64,000 nucleotides of DNA from Nakamurella lactea DSM 19367. Lineage in GTDB: Bacteria; Actinomycetota; Actinomycetes; Mycobacteriales; Nakamurellaceae. Below are positions 17,182 through 25,915 of the stretch, piece after piece. The DNA lies in contig NZ_KE384551.1 of assembly GCF_000426645.1 (NCBI RefSeq), positions 1-64,000 on the forward strand. Direction: 5' to 3'. Under the pieces are notes generated by a model. The model ran no database searches, had not been told where the DNA came from, and saw nothing but the letters and a program-made list of their open reading frames with translations. The position numbers were made by a program, and so were the translations under genes. Position 1 is the stretch's first letter. Each line of letters starts with the position of its first letter.

Positions 17182-18225
17182 GTGAAGATCGCACTCAAGT
17201 ACGCACCGTTCGTCGCGGCGGTGACGGCTGCCGCCCTGGCCCTGAGCGCCTGCAGCAGTTCGTCGAACCCGTTGGAAACCACCAGCAATCCGGCCGCCGG
17301 GGGCGGCACCTCCGTTGCCGGCAGTGACACAGCGGGCTCGGCTACCGGCGCGGCCTCCTCCGACGCCGATGGCTCCACCGGCGCCGGATCGGCGAGCGGC
17401 TCCTCCGGTGCCGGGGCGGCCGGCGGACCGATCATCGTCGGCTCGGCCGACTTCACCGAGAATGTGATCATCGCCGAGATCTACGCCGCCGCGCTGAAGG
17501 CCAAGGGCATCGACGCCACCACCAAGCCGCGACTCGGCTCCCGTGAGGTGTACATCCCGGCGCTCAAGGACGGATCCATCAACCTCGTCCCCGAATACAC
17601 CGGCACGGCTCTGCAGTACTTCGACAAGAAGGCGACCGCGAGCGACCCGGAAACCACCTTCGCCGATCTGAAGAAGGCACTGCCCGCCAACCTGACCATC
17701 CTGGACAAGGCACCGGCCGAGGACAAGGACTCGTTGACCGTCACCAAGGCCACCGCCGACAAGGAGGGCCTGAAGACCATCGAGGATCTGAAGGGCAAGT
17801 CGCAGAACATGGTGCTCGGCGGGCCCGAGGAATGGAAGACCAGGATGACGGGCGTGCCCGGCTTCCAGAAGTACTACGGGCTGACGTTCAAGAGCTTCGA
17901 GGTGACCGACGCCGGCGGGCCGATCACGGTGAAGGCGCTGACCACCGGGATCATCCAGGCCGGCAACATCTTCACCACCGATGCCGCGATTGCCAAGAAC
18001 AACCTGGTGGCGTTGGAGGACACCAAGGGCATGTTCGGCGCGCAGAACGTGGTGCCGTTGATCGCCAAGTCTGCCGTCACCCCACAGGTCACCGACGCGC
18101 TCAACGCGGTCTCGGCCAAGCTGACCACCGAGGACCTGGTGACGCTCAACGACAAGGTGGCCAACCAGCACCTCGACCCGGCAACGGTGGCCCAGGACTG
18201 GGTGTCCGAGAAGGGCCTGGGCTGA
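17182..18225 (+). CDS. Osmoprotectant-binding lipoprotein (OpuCC/OsmF-like)
   Basis: The product is 347 residues. A lipoprotein signal ends in LSAC, followed by a roughly 65-residue Ser/Gly/Ala linker and an OpuAC-type binding domain (GSADFTENVIIAEIYAAALKAKGI to the end). It delivers the solute to the permeases upstream. I prefer GTG 17182, which has GAGGAG six bases before it and gives a proper signal peptide; a GTG at 17140 overlaps the permease stop. Confidence 0.9.
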   Translation: MKIALKYAPFVAAVTAAALALSACSSSSNPLETTSNPAAGGGTSVAGSDTAGSATGAASSDADGSTGAGSASGSSGAGAAGGPIIVGSADFTENVIIAEIYAAALKAKGIDATTKPRLGSREVYIPALKDGSINLVPEYTGTALQYFDKKATASDPETTFADLKKALPANLTILDKAPAEDKDSLTVTKATADKEGLKTIEDLKGKSQNMVLGGPEEWKTRMTGVPGFQKYYGLTFKSFEVTDAGGPITVKALTTGIIQAGNIFTTDAAIAKNNLVALEDTKGMFGAQNVVPLIAKSAVTPQVTDALNAVSAKLTTEDLVTLNDKVANQHLDPATVAQDWVSEKGLG

Positions 18226-18231
18226 CGGGCG

Positions 18232-18711
18232 ATGGCGGGTGCACCGACGCCGGCCATCGCCGCCCTGCTGAAGGCGAAGGTGCCGTACACGCTGCTGCCC
18301 TACGAGCACGACCCGCGGTCCACGGCCTTCGGTGACGAGGCGGTGGCCGCGCTGGGCCGCGATCCGGCGCAGGTGTTCAAGACGCTGGTCGCGCTGGTCG
18401 ACGGTTCGATGGTGGTCGGCGTGGTGCCGGTGGCCGGCTCGCTCGACCTGAAGGCGCTCGCCACCGCGGTCGGCGGCAAGAAGGCGACGATGGCGCCGGT
18501 GGCCGACGCCGAACGCTCCTCCGGCTACGTTGCCGGTGGCATCTCGCCGCTGGGCCAGCGCAAGAGGCTGCCGACCGTGATCGACAGTTCCGCGCAAGAG
18601 CTTTCGACCGTCTGCATCAGCGCGGGCAGGCGCGGACTGCAGGTGGAGCTGGCACCGGACGACCTGGTCCGGGTGACCGGCGGTAGGTTCGCAGCCATCG
18701 CCGCCGGCTGA
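18232..18711 (+). CDS. ybaK: Cys-tRNA(Pro) deacylase (YbaK/EbsC)
   Basis: The product is 159 residues, the full YbaK domain: TPAIAALLKAKVPYTLLPYEH, active-site Lys in QVFKTLVAL, and GGISPLGQRKRLPTVID. The enzyme hydrolyses mischarged Cys-tRNA(Pro). It starts six bases after the binding-protein stop, so it may be read through from the importer operon without being functionally tied to it. Confidence 0.92.
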   Translation: MAGAPTPAIAALLKAKVPYTLLPYEHDPRSTAFGDEAVAALGRDPAQVFKTLVALVDGSMVVGVVPVAGSLDLKALATAVGGKKATMAPVADAERSSGYVAGGISPLGQRKRLPTVIDSSAQELSTVCISAGRRGLQVELAPDDLVRVTGGRFAAIAAG

Positions 18712-18741
18712 CGCGCCGGCCGAGCCGCAGAGAGGTGCACC

Positions 18742-19281
18742 GTGACCGAAGGCCGCAGCCTGGTGCTGTTACGACACGGGAAGTCCGACTATCCCGGGGC
18801 GGTTCGCGATCACGACCGGCCGCTGGCCCCGCGCGGCCGACGGGAGGCTGCACTGGCCGGCGCGCTACTGGCCGGGCTGCGGCCGCCGATCGAGGCCGTG
18901 CTGTGTTCCACCGCCCTGCGCACCCGACAAACGTTGGCCGCCACCGGCATCGGCGCACCGGTGACGTTCTCCGACGACATCTATGACGCCTCTCCCGGCG
19001 AGATCCTGCAGGCGATCGCCGGCACCGACGATCGGATTCGCACGCTGCTGGTGGTGGGGCACGCGCCGGGCATGCCGGGCACCGCATTGGCGCTCGCCGA
19101 CAGCCGCGGGCACGGCACTGACGGCTTCGGCGGTGATAGCGACAGTGACAGCGAGCATCTCGCCCAGCTTCGGTCCCACTTTCCCACGTCGGCGTTCGCC
19201 GTGCTGCGAGTCCCGGCCGGCTGGGCCGAGCTCGGCGACACCGGGGCGACATTGGTAGATTTCGTCATCCCCCGCGGCTGA
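18742..19281 (+). CDS. SixA-like histidine phosphatase
   Basis: The product is 179 residues. The RHG motif (LLRHGKSDYPG) and PLAPRGRREA are typical of SixA-type phosphohistidine phosphatases, with the second active-site His in VVGHAPG. A short Asp/Ser/Gly insert (GGDSDSDSE) is unusual. The physiological substrate is unknown. AGAGG lies ahead of the GTG start. Confidence 0.85.
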   Translation: MTEGRSLVLLRHGKSDYPGAVRDHDRPLAPRGRREAALAGALLAGLRPPIEAVLCSTALRTRQTLAATGIGAPVTFSDDIYDASPGEILQAIAGTDDRIRTLLVVGHAPGMPGTALALADSRGHGTDGFGGDSDSDSEHLAQLRSHFPTSAFAVLRVPAGWAELGDTGATLVDFVIPRG

Positions 19282-19349
19282 TCCGAGCGGCGTGCGACCG
19301 GTCGGTCATCGGTGCCGCACTCGGACCGATCATTCCCCGTCCCTTTGCG

Positions 19350-20309
19350 TCAGCCGGTCTTCGCGGTGAAGCTGCGGCGGTAGGCGACCGGCGGCACCCC
19401 GATCGCCCGGGTGAAGTGGTGGCGCAGCTGCGCCGCGGTGCCGAAGCCGGTCCGGGCAGCGACCTGCTCGACGCCGAGATCTGTTTCCTCCAGCAGGTGC
19501 CGGGCGTGGTGAAGTCGTTGCAGCGCCAGCCATTTCGCCGGCGTCGACCCGGTCTCGGCGACGAACCGCCGGGCGAAGGTCCGTTCCGACATGGTGGCCC
19601 GCCGGGCCAGTTCCGACACCGTGTGCTCGGCCGCCAGGTTCTGGATCAGGTAGCTGAGCACCGGTTCGAGCGAATCGCCGGTGCACTCCGGGATCGGCAG
19701 GTCGATGAACTGCCGCTGCCCGCCGTCCCGCTGCGGCGGCACCACCATCCGCCGGGCGATGGTGGTCGCCACCGCTGAACCGAGCTCACGCCGTACCAGA
19801 TGCAGGCAGGCGTCGATGCCCGCCGCGGTGCCGGCACTGGTGATCAGGTCGCCGTCGTCGACGAACAGCACGTCGCGGTCGATCCTTGCCCGGGGATAGC
19901 GGGCCGCGAGCTCGTCCGCATAACGCCAGTGCGTGGTGCAGGGCCGTTCGTCCAACAGCCCGGCGGCGCCGAGGCCGAACGCGCCGGAGCACACCGAGAG
20001 CACCGTGGCGCCGTTGTCGTGCGCCAGTCGCAGCGCCTGCTGCATGTCCGTGGGCAGTTCGGTGTCCATCGGAAAGGCCGGCATCGCCAGCAGATCGACG
20101 TCGACCGCGGCATCCAGGCCGAACGGCACTTCCAGCCGCATGCCGGACCCGAAGGTGATCGGCTCTCCCGGTCGCCTGCCGCAGACCCGGAAGTCGAATC
20201 GGGGGACGCCCTCGTCCGTCCGGTCGACGCCGAACACCTCGTAGATCAGGCCGAACTCGAACGGCGCAGTGCCCTCGGGGACCAGGACCGCCACGGAGGT
20301 GAGTGTCAT
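19350..20309 (-). CDS. GlxA/FtrA-type AraC regulator with DJ-1/PfpI domain
   Basis: The product is 319 residues. Residues 1-180 form a DJ-1/PfpI-like domain with the nucleophile-elbow Cys in LSVCSGAFGLGAAG. Residues about 210-319 form the AraC double HTH (VSELARRATMSERTFARRFVAETGSTPAKWL, VEQVAARTGFGTAAQLRHHF). Members sense small metabolites through the PfpI-like part. The ATG at 20309 fits domain start; longer frames read the intergenic region. The promoter region holds three copies of TTTCTGCCA. Confidence 0.88.
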   Translation of the reverse strand: MTLTSVAVLVPEGTAPFEFGLIYEVFGVDRTDEGVPRFDFRVCGRRPGEPITFGSGMRLEVPFGLDAAVDVDLLAMPAFPMDTELPTDMQQALRLAHDNGATVLSVCSGAFGLGAAGLLDERPCTTHWRYADELAARYPRARIDRDVLFVDDGDLITSAGTAAGIDACLHLVRRELGSAVATTIARRMVVPPQRDGGQRQFIDLPIPECTGDSLEPVLSYLIQNLAAEHTVSELARRATMSERTFARRFVAETGSTPAKWLALQRLHHARHLLEETDLGVEQVAARTGFGTAAQLRHHFTRAIGVPPVAYRRSFTAKTG

Positions 20310-20330
20310 CGGGTCATCATGCCAGCAGGT

Positions 20331-20403
20331 TGGCAGAAAATCGACGTAGTCCGGCATTTCTGCCACTGGTGGCAGTTCTTCGATCAGCGCAGACTTTCTG
20401 CCA
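20331..20403. promoter_or_regulatory. Three TTTCTGCCA boxes in a divergent promoter region
   Basis: The box occurs inverted at 20331-20339 and direct at 20357-20365 and 20395-20403. The middle copy is part of CTGCCAC-TG-GTGGCAG (20360-20375), a 7-base-arm inverted repeat. The last copy overlaps the start of the small plus-strand gene. The pattern suits binding by the divergent GlxA-type regulator. Confidence 0.5.
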
Positions 20404-20624
20404 TGACGAACCTCATCGCACTCTTCGCCTTCATCGCGCTGGTGCTGGGCGTCGTTGCCGCCCTGCAGCACAACCATCGCCGGATGGCCGGCTACGGCTC
20501 GGTCCCTTTCGGCTTCGACCGGGAACGGGTCACCGACCGGGACGACAGCAGGCTCAAACAGGATCTGGCCGCGATCGCAGCGCACCGCGCCGCGGTCAGC
20601 CGGCGACCGGCTCCTCGGCGGTGA
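20403..20624 (+). CDS. Small single-helix membrane protein
   Basis: The product is 73 residues: one N-terminal membrane helix (residues 4-21), then a soluble basic tail (QHNHRRMAGYG, DDSRLKQDLAAIAAHRAA). It is divergent from the GlxA-type regulator and shares its operator-like region, so it is probably the regulated gene. The 3' end overlaps the convergent SRAP gene by about 29 bases. No family is recognised. Confidence 0.6.
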   Translation: MTNLIALFAFIALVLGVVAALQHNHRRMAGYGSVPFGFDRERVTDRDDSRLKQDLAAIAAHRAAVSRRPAPRR

Positions 20625-21360
20625 CCTCGACGACCAGGTCCGGTGAATCGTTGCGGACGTTGCCGACGCCCGCGCCCACCGGCCGCAACTCAAGGGCATC
20701 GACCAAGTGCAGGTCGGGCGGCGCCAACATCGGCAGCAGGTCGGCGGCGGCCACCGCGGGGTCCAGCCACTGATCCCACTCGGAGGCGGGCAGCACCAAC
20801 GGCATCCGGTCGTGGATCTGCTGCATTCGCCCGACCGCGTCCGTGGTGATGATCGAGGTGGACACCACCGGCTCCCCCTCCGGCGACCGCCAGAACTCCC
20901 AGAGGCCGGCGAACGCCATCACCGAGCCGTCCTGCGGGGTGATGTAGAACGCCTGCTTGCGGGGCTTGCCCTTCGCGTCGGTACCGATCACCCGCCACTC
21001 GTAGTAGCCGCTGGCCGGCACCAGCGCCCGCCGACGCTCGAACGCGTTGCGGAACGCCGGCTTGGTCGGCACCGAATCGGCCCGGGCGTTGAACATCCGG
21101 CTGCCGACCTTGATGTCCTTGGCCCACGAGGGCACCAGTCCCCAGCGGGCCTCGCCGACGAACCGTCCCGCTGGTGCGTCGTCCCGTTCCGGCCGGACCC
21201 GGACGATCGCCACGGTGTCGGTCGGCGCGATGTTGTACCGGGGTCGTGGCACGTCGCCGCCGTACATCCCGCTGCCGGGCGGTGCGATCGGATCGGGCTC
21301 GGCCTCGAACACCCCGTAGAGCGTTTCCGGGTCCAGGGTGCTCGCATACCTTCCGCACAT
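20596..21360 (-). CDS. SRAP/HMCES family abasic-site DNA-protein crosslinker (YedK)
   Basis: The product is 254 residues and begins MCGRYAS; Cys2 is the catalytic residue that bonds to abasic sites in single-stranded DNA. Other family marks are RYNIAPT, RWGLVPSWAKD, NARADSVPTKPAFRNAF and MPLVLP. The ATG at 21360 is fixed by the need for Cys at position 2. It sits next to aroA and rsgA as in mycobacteria. Confidence 0.93.
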   Translation of the reverse strand: MCGRYASTLDPETLYGVFEAEPDPIAPPGSGMYGGDVPRPRYNIAPTDTVAIVRVRPERDDAPAGRFVGEARWGLVPSWAKDIKVGSRMFNARADSVPTKPAFRNAFERRRALVPASGYYEWRVIGTDAKGKPRKQAFYITPQDGSVMAFAGLWEFWRSPEGEPVVSTSIITTDAVGRMQQIHDRMPLVLPASEWDQWLDPAVAAADLLPMLAPPDLHLVDALELRPVGAGVGNVRNDSPDLVVEVTAEEPVAG

Positions 21361-21493
21361 ACCGACGATGCTGCCACGGCGCGCCGACACCGCGACGGCC
21401 CGGCGGCGAAGGGTGCTGACCTTGGTGTGCAACCTCCGACCGGGTGTCCGGCGTCAGCACCCGCCGCCGACCAGCTTCCCGTCACCGTCCGAT

Positions 21494-21515
21494 ATCGTCA
21501 CCATATGGTGACGAT
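21494..21515. promoter_or_regulatory. Perfect 22-base palindrome, likely operator
   Basis: Positions 21494-21515 read the same on both strands, with half-site ATCGTCACCAT. It lies between the divergent SRAP gene and the septum-formation gene and contains the ATG at 21505 that could start the latter 28 codons early. A dimeric repressor site is likely; which protein binds it is unknown. The rest of 21361-21588 shows nothing further. Confidence 0.5.
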
Positions 21516-21588
21516 GTGGTCCCGGCGGCCGCCGCAGTCTGGTCAATCGATCGGGGATCGAGGACACTGTGATCGTGAGCACACAGCC

Positions 21589-22464
21589 ATGAACACGCCG
21601 GTCATCGACGCCGACGAGGTGGTCACCCGCACCTCGGCGGATGACCGACGCGTGTACGGCTACGGACTGCTGGCGGTCGCCCTGATCGCGACCCTGTGCG
21701 TGCCCGGCGTGCTCGGCCGCCGGGCGAACGGTCTCGCGGTCGCCGCGCCGCCGGCACCGCCGCCGACCGTCGGACAGTGCCTGGCTCCCATCGATCGACC
21801 CGAGAACCTGGTCCGTGTCATCAGCGTCGGGACTGTGCCGTGCAGCACGGCGCATTCGGCCGAGATCGTGGCCGTGCTGACGCTGGACGACGCGACGCCG
21901 TACCCGGAGTCGCTCGGTGCGCCGGTGATGCAGCAGGCCGCGGCGGCCTGCACGGCCGCGGCCGAGGAGTACGCCGGGATCGGCAGCGGTGGCTCTGCCG
22001 CGGCTGCCGTTGCGCACGTCCGTCCACAGATCGAGGCAGTAGCCACCGCACCGTCGACGAACCAGTGGAACAACGATCAGCGCTGGCTGGCCTGCCAGGT
22101 CCGTCCGGCCGGCGACACCCTGCCGGTCAGCTATCTCGGGTCGGTCGCCGACGCGGCTGCCGGCCCGATGCCGGCGGCGTTCTCCCGCTGTGCCCAGGTG
22201 ATCGGCGGCGAGGCGGTTCCCTGTACCGAGCCGCACTACGCCGAGCAGCTCACCGACTTCGTCGACGTCCGCGACCGGTTGAACTGCCATCGGGAGGGGG
22301 CCAGGCTGATCGGCGCCCCCGATCCCACCTTCCACGGCGAGCTGTCGCTGACCGGCTGGCAGGAGTCGGGCGGCCGGACCGCCTGTTGGGCGACCTCCAC
22401 CACCGGACAGGCCTTCGTCGGCACCCTGTTGGGCTGGGGCGACCGTCCGTTCCCCGGTACCTGA
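21589..22464 (+). CDS. Septum-formation-domain membrane protein
   Basis: The product is 291 residues: a cytoplasmic head, one membrane helix (about 26-42) and an extracellular part with two 'septum formation' type modules, each with paired cysteines (VGQCLAP...VPCSTAHSAEIV and FSRCAQVIGGEAVPCTEPHYAEQ). The repeated C-x-HxAE pattern is typical of this actinobacterial family; its exact role is unproven. An in-frame ATG at 21505 inside the palindrome would lengthen it by 28 residues. Confidence 0.75.
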   Translation: MNTPVIDADEVVTRTSADDRRVYGYGLLAVALIATLCVPGVLGRRANGLAVAAPPAPPPTVGQCLAPIDRPENLVRVISVGTVPCSTAHSAEIVAVLTLDDATPYPESLGAPVMQQAAAACTAAAEEYAGIGSGGSAAAAVAHVRPQIEAVATAPSTNQWNNDQRWLACQVRPAGDTLPVSYLGSVADAAAGPMPAAFSRCAQVIGGEAVPCTEPHYAEQLTDFVDVRDRLNCHREGARLIGAPDPTFHGELSLTGWQESGGRTACWATSTTGQAFVGTLLGWGDRPFPGT

Positions 22465-22530
22465 GCGCCCGTCGATGAGCTACGGCACCCGGCACGTCGT
22501 CCGACCGCCCCGGTACGGGATCATGGACCG

Positions 22531-23856
22531 ATGACAGTCCCGTCGCCGGCCCGCTGGGTCGCACCCGTCGCGGCCGGCCCGGTGTCCGGGGTGGTGGCCG
22601 TGCCGGGTTCGAAGTCGTTGACCAACCGGGCGCTGATCCTGGCCGCCCAGGCCACCGCGCCGTCGACGGTGGTGGCTCCGCTGCGCAGCCGGGACACCGC
22701 GCTGATGGTCGCGGGACTGCGGGCGCTCGGCGTGGCGGTCGACGACACCGCGACCGACTGGCTGGTCCGACCGGCGCCGTTGCACGGGCCCGCCGCCATC
22801 GACTGCGGGCTGGCCGGCACCGTGATGCGGTTCCTGCCGCCGCTGGCAGCGACCGGACACGGCGAGATCACCGTCGACGGCGACCCGGAGGCCCGGCGCC
22901 GGCCGATGGGAACCGTCCTGGCCGCCCTGCGCGCGCTCGGCGCCGACATCGACGGCGATGCCCTGCCGTTCGTGCTGCGCGGCACCGGCTCGCTGGCCGG
23001 CGGCACCGTGACCATCGACGCCTCCGCGTCATCCCAGTTCGTCTCCGGACTGCTGCTGGCCGCCCCGTCGTTCGACCGCGGGGTGACCGTGCACCACGAC
23101 GGCAAGCCGGTGCCGTCGCTGCCCCACATCGAGATGACGGTGCAGAACCTGCGCTCGGTGGGCGTGGTGGTCGACGACAGCGAACCGAACACTTGGCGGG
23201 TGGAACCCGGGCCGGTGCAACCGTGGACACTGCCGATCGAACCCGACCTGTCCAACGCCACCCCGTTCCTGGCCGCGGCAGCCGTCACCGGCGGTGCGGT
23301 GACCGTTCCGTACTGGCCGGCCGTCACCACCCAACCCGGCGACGCCTTCCGGGAGATCGCCGAGCGTTTCGGCTGCACGGTCCGGCTGGACGCGGCGGGG
23401 CTGACGGTGATCGGCCCGGATCGATTGGCGGGCATCGACATCGACCTGCACGACGTAGGCGAGCTGACCCCGACCGTTGCCGCGGTCGCGGTCCTTGCCG
23501 ACGGCCCCAGCCACCTTCGCGGCATCGGTCATCTGCGCGGCCACGAAACGGATCGGCTGGCGGCACTGGAACACGACATCCGCGCGTTGGGCGGCGCGGT
23601 GACCACCGATGCGGACAGCATCCACATCGAGCCGGCCGACCTGCACGGCGGCGACTGGCTGGCCTACGCGGATCACCGGATGGCGACCGCGGGTGCCATC
23701 GTCGGCCTGCGGGTGCCCGGGGTAGGAGTGGACGACATCGCCAGCACCTCTAAGACTCTGCCCGGTTTCTCCGCCATGTGGACGGCACTTCTGGCCGGCT
23801 CAGCCGTCGACTCCGGCGCTGCCACCGACGGAGTACTGCACCGAGCGAACTTGTGA
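22531..23856 (+). CDS. aroA: 3-phosphoshikimate 1-carboxyvinyltransferase (EPSP synthase)
   Basis: The product is 441 residues, a full-length AroA. Substrate loops are visible: [59 protein letters not shown] and [12 protein letters not shown]. It makes EPSP from shikimate-3-phosphate and PEP in the aromatic amino acid pathway. It lies upstream of rsgA with 55 bases between them, conserved in mycobacteria. Confidence 0.97.
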   Translation: MTVPSPARWVAPVAAGPVSGVVAVPGSKSLTNRALILAAQATAPSTVVAPLRSRDTALMVAGLRALGVAVDDTATDWLVRPAPLHGPAAIDCGLAGTVMRFLPPLAATGHGEITVDGDPEARRRPMGTVLAALRALGADIDGDALPFVLRGTGSLAGGTVTIDASASSQFVSGLLLAAPSFDRGVTVHHDGKPVPSLPHIEMTVQNLRSVGVVVDDSEPNTWRVEPGPVQPWTLPIEPDLSNATPFLAAAAVTGGAVTVPYWPAVTTQPGDAFREIAERFGCTVRLDAAGLTVIGPDRLAGIDIDLHDVGELTPTVAAVAVLADGPSHLRGIGHLRGHETDRLAALEHDIRALGGAVTTDADSIHIEPADLHGGDWLAYADHRMATAGAIVGLRVPGVGVDDIASTSKTLPGFSAMWTALLAGSAVDSGAATDGVLHRANL

Positions 23857-23911
23857 GCCCGTCATCGGCGCCGAACGAGGTCAACCCGCGAGTGACGAGC
23901 GGGGAGACATC

Positions 23912-24937
23912 GTGAGCCGGCTCGCCGATGGGTGGGACAACGACGACGTCCGGGTGCGGCCGTCGCCGGGGTCGCGGCCACGCACCAAGACCCGGCCCGC
24001 CCACTCGGACGCCGTCCGCGGCTTCGTCGTGACCGTCGATCGGGGCCGCTACACGGTGCTGGTCGACGAGCGGACGAAGCGGGAACGCCGGGTGATGGCG
24101 ATGCGGGCACGGGAACTGGGCCGCCGGGCGATCGCGGTCGGCGACCGGGTCGACCTGGTCGGCGACACCACCGGGCACGACGACACCCTGGCCAGGGTGG
24201 TGCGGATCGCGCCGCGCACCTCGGTGCTGCGCCGCTCTGCCGACGACACCGACACCAGCGAGCGGGTGCTGGTGGCCAACGCCGACCAGCTGGTGATCGT
24301 GACCGCGGCCGCAGACCCGCTGCCGCGCACCGGATTCGTCGACCGGTGCCTGGTCGCGGCCTTTGCCGGCAGTCTGCAGCCGGTGCTGTTGGTGACCAAG
24401 GCCGATCTGGCCGACCCGACCGGGCTGATCGCCGCCTACGACGATCTGGACCTGCCGATCCTGGTGTCGCGCAAGGACTCCGGCCGCGATCTCGACGGCG
24501 CCCTGGTGGACAGGGTTCGCGGGATGCTGCACGAGAGACTATCGGTGTTGATCGGCCACTCCGGGGTCGGCAAGTCCACCTTGGTGAACGCCCTGGTCCC
24601 GGACGCAGACCGGGCCATCGGTTCGGTGACCGGCGTCGGGAAGGGCCGGCACACGTCGACCTCGGCAGTGGCACTGGAACTCCCGGACGGCGGCTGGGTG
24701 ATCGACACCCCCGGGGTTCGTTCGTTCGGTCTGGCCCACGTCACCGCCGACGATCTGCTGGTGGCCTTCGACGATCTGGTCGGGGCGACCGCCGACTGCC
24801 CGCCGAACTGCGACCACCTGGGCCCGCCGTGCGCGCTGGACGGCTTCGTCGCTGCCGGCGGCGCCACCGCGGGCCGGCTGGCCTCGTTCCGCCGGCTGCT
24901 GAACTCCCGGGCCGGCCTGGAAACCGACGCCGGCTGA
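23912..24937 (+). CDS. rsgA: Ribosome small-subunit GTPase RsgA
   Basis: The product is 341 residues. An OB-fold comes first, then a circularly permuted GTPase (G4 TKADL, G1 GHSGVGKSTLVNAL, G3 DTPGV) and the C-terminal zinc cluster (CPPNCDHLGPPC). It checks and releases factors during 30S maturation. A GTG at 23911-23912 neighbourhood supports the MSRLADGW start. Conserved neighbour of aroA. Confidence 0.95.
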   Translation: MSRLADGWDNDDVRVRPSPGSRPRTKTRPAHSDAVRGFVVTVDRGRYTVLVDERTKRERRVMAMRARELGRRAIAVGDRVDLVGDTTGHDDTLARVVRIAPRTSVLRRSADDTDTSERVLVANADQLVIVTAAADPLPRTGFVDRCLVAAFAGSLQPVLLVTKADLADPTGLIAAYDDLDLPILVSRKDSGRDLDGALVDRVRGMLHERLSVLIGHSGVGKSTLVNALVPDADRAIGSVTGVGKGRHTSTSAVALELPDGGWVIDTPGVRSFGLAHVTADDLLVAFDDLVGATADCPPNCDHLGPPCALDGFVAAGGATAGRLASFRRLLNSRAGLETDAG

Positions 24938-24945
24938 CGAACTCC

Positions 24946-24975
24946 GTCGGCCCTTGACCGGTCAGCCCTTGACCG
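24946..24975. repeat. 15-bp tandem duplication spanning a stop codon
   Basis: GTCGGCCCTTGACCG (24946-24960) is followed directly by GTCAGCCCTTGACCG. The permease stop codon (24964-24962) lies at the junction, so the copy beyond the stop would encode a second VKG. Confidence 0.8.
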
Positions 24976-25915
24976 CGCCGCCGAGGCCGGCGCCACTGAG
25001 GAACAGTCGCTGAAACCCGATGAACAGCAGGACCGGAATCAGCGTCGAGATCGCCAGCGCCGCAAGGAATACGCCGAGATCGGTCTGGGCCGCGATGCTC
25101 GGCAGCCGCACCGACAGCGGCTGGATATCCGGGTTCTTCAGCACCAGCATCGGCCAGAGGAAGTCTTTCCAGCTGGCGATGAACGCGAACACCGACACCA
25201 CCCCGAGGATCGGTTTGGACATCGGCAGCACGATCGAGGCGAACAACCGGAACGGGCCGGCGCCGTCCACTCTGGCCGCCTCGAAGATCTCTCGTGGCAG
25301 CGAGTCGAAGAACCGGGCCATCAGCACCACGTTGAACGCGCTGGCCCCGGCCGGCAGCCAGACCGCCCAGTAGGTGTTGATCAGCGAGGTACCGATCACC
25401 GGGGGGTGCAGCACCGTCAGGTAGAGCGGCACCAGCAGCACCACCGCCGGCACGAACAGGGTGGCGATCACCAACGCATTGACCAGGGCCGCCCACTTCG
25501 GGCGGAGCACCGACAGCACGAAGCCGCCGGTGGTGGCCACCAGCAGTTGCACGAACCACGACCCGAGTGCCACCCAGACCGTGTTCAGGAAGTACCTGCT
25601 GATCTGTACGTCGTTCCACGCCTGGGAGATGTTGGACCAGGCGATGCCGTGCGGAAAGATCGCCAGCGGCGTCCGGATGATGTCCTGGGTCGGGGTGATC
25701 GCGAACTTCGCCAGCAGCAGCATCGGCCCGACGCCGATCACCACCAATAGCACCAGCAGCACCAGGTGCAGTCCGCCGAGGGTGCGCCGGACGCCGGGCC
25801 GGCGCCAGTCCTGGTCGGAGACGAACCCGCGGTCGCCCTCGAGTCCCGAGCCCTTGCGGGTGCCACGGTCCCGACCCGCCGGCGGTCGGATCCGTTGTCG
25901 GGTCGGCAGTGTCAT
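24962..25915 (-). CDS. Carbohydrate ABC importer permease 2 (MalG/UgpE type)
   Basis: The product is 317 residues with six helices and the CUT1 coupling motif EIFEAARVDGAGPFRLFASIVLP. The N-terminal 45 residues are long and basic. It overlaps the upstream permease by four bases. With its partner it forms the channel of a sugar importer next to a GH13 enzyme. No ATPase gene is nearby, so a shared MsiK-like ATPase is expected elsewhere. Confidence 0.9.
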   Translation of the reverse strand: MTLPTRQRIRPPAGRDRGTRKGSGLEGDRGFVSDQDWRRPGVRRTLGGLHLVLLVLLVVIGVGPMLLLAKFAITPTQDIIRTPLAIFPHGIAWSNISQAWNDVQISRYFLNTVWVALGSWFVQLLVATTGGFVLSVLRPKWAALVNALVIATLFVPAVVLLVPLYLTVLHPPVIGTSLINTYWAVWLPAGASAFNVVLMARFFDSLPREIFEAARVDGAGPFRLFASIVLPMSKPILGVVSVFAFIASWKDFLWPMLVLKNPDIQPLSVRLPSIAAQTDLGVFLAALAISTLIPVLLFIGFQRLFLSGAGLGGAVKG

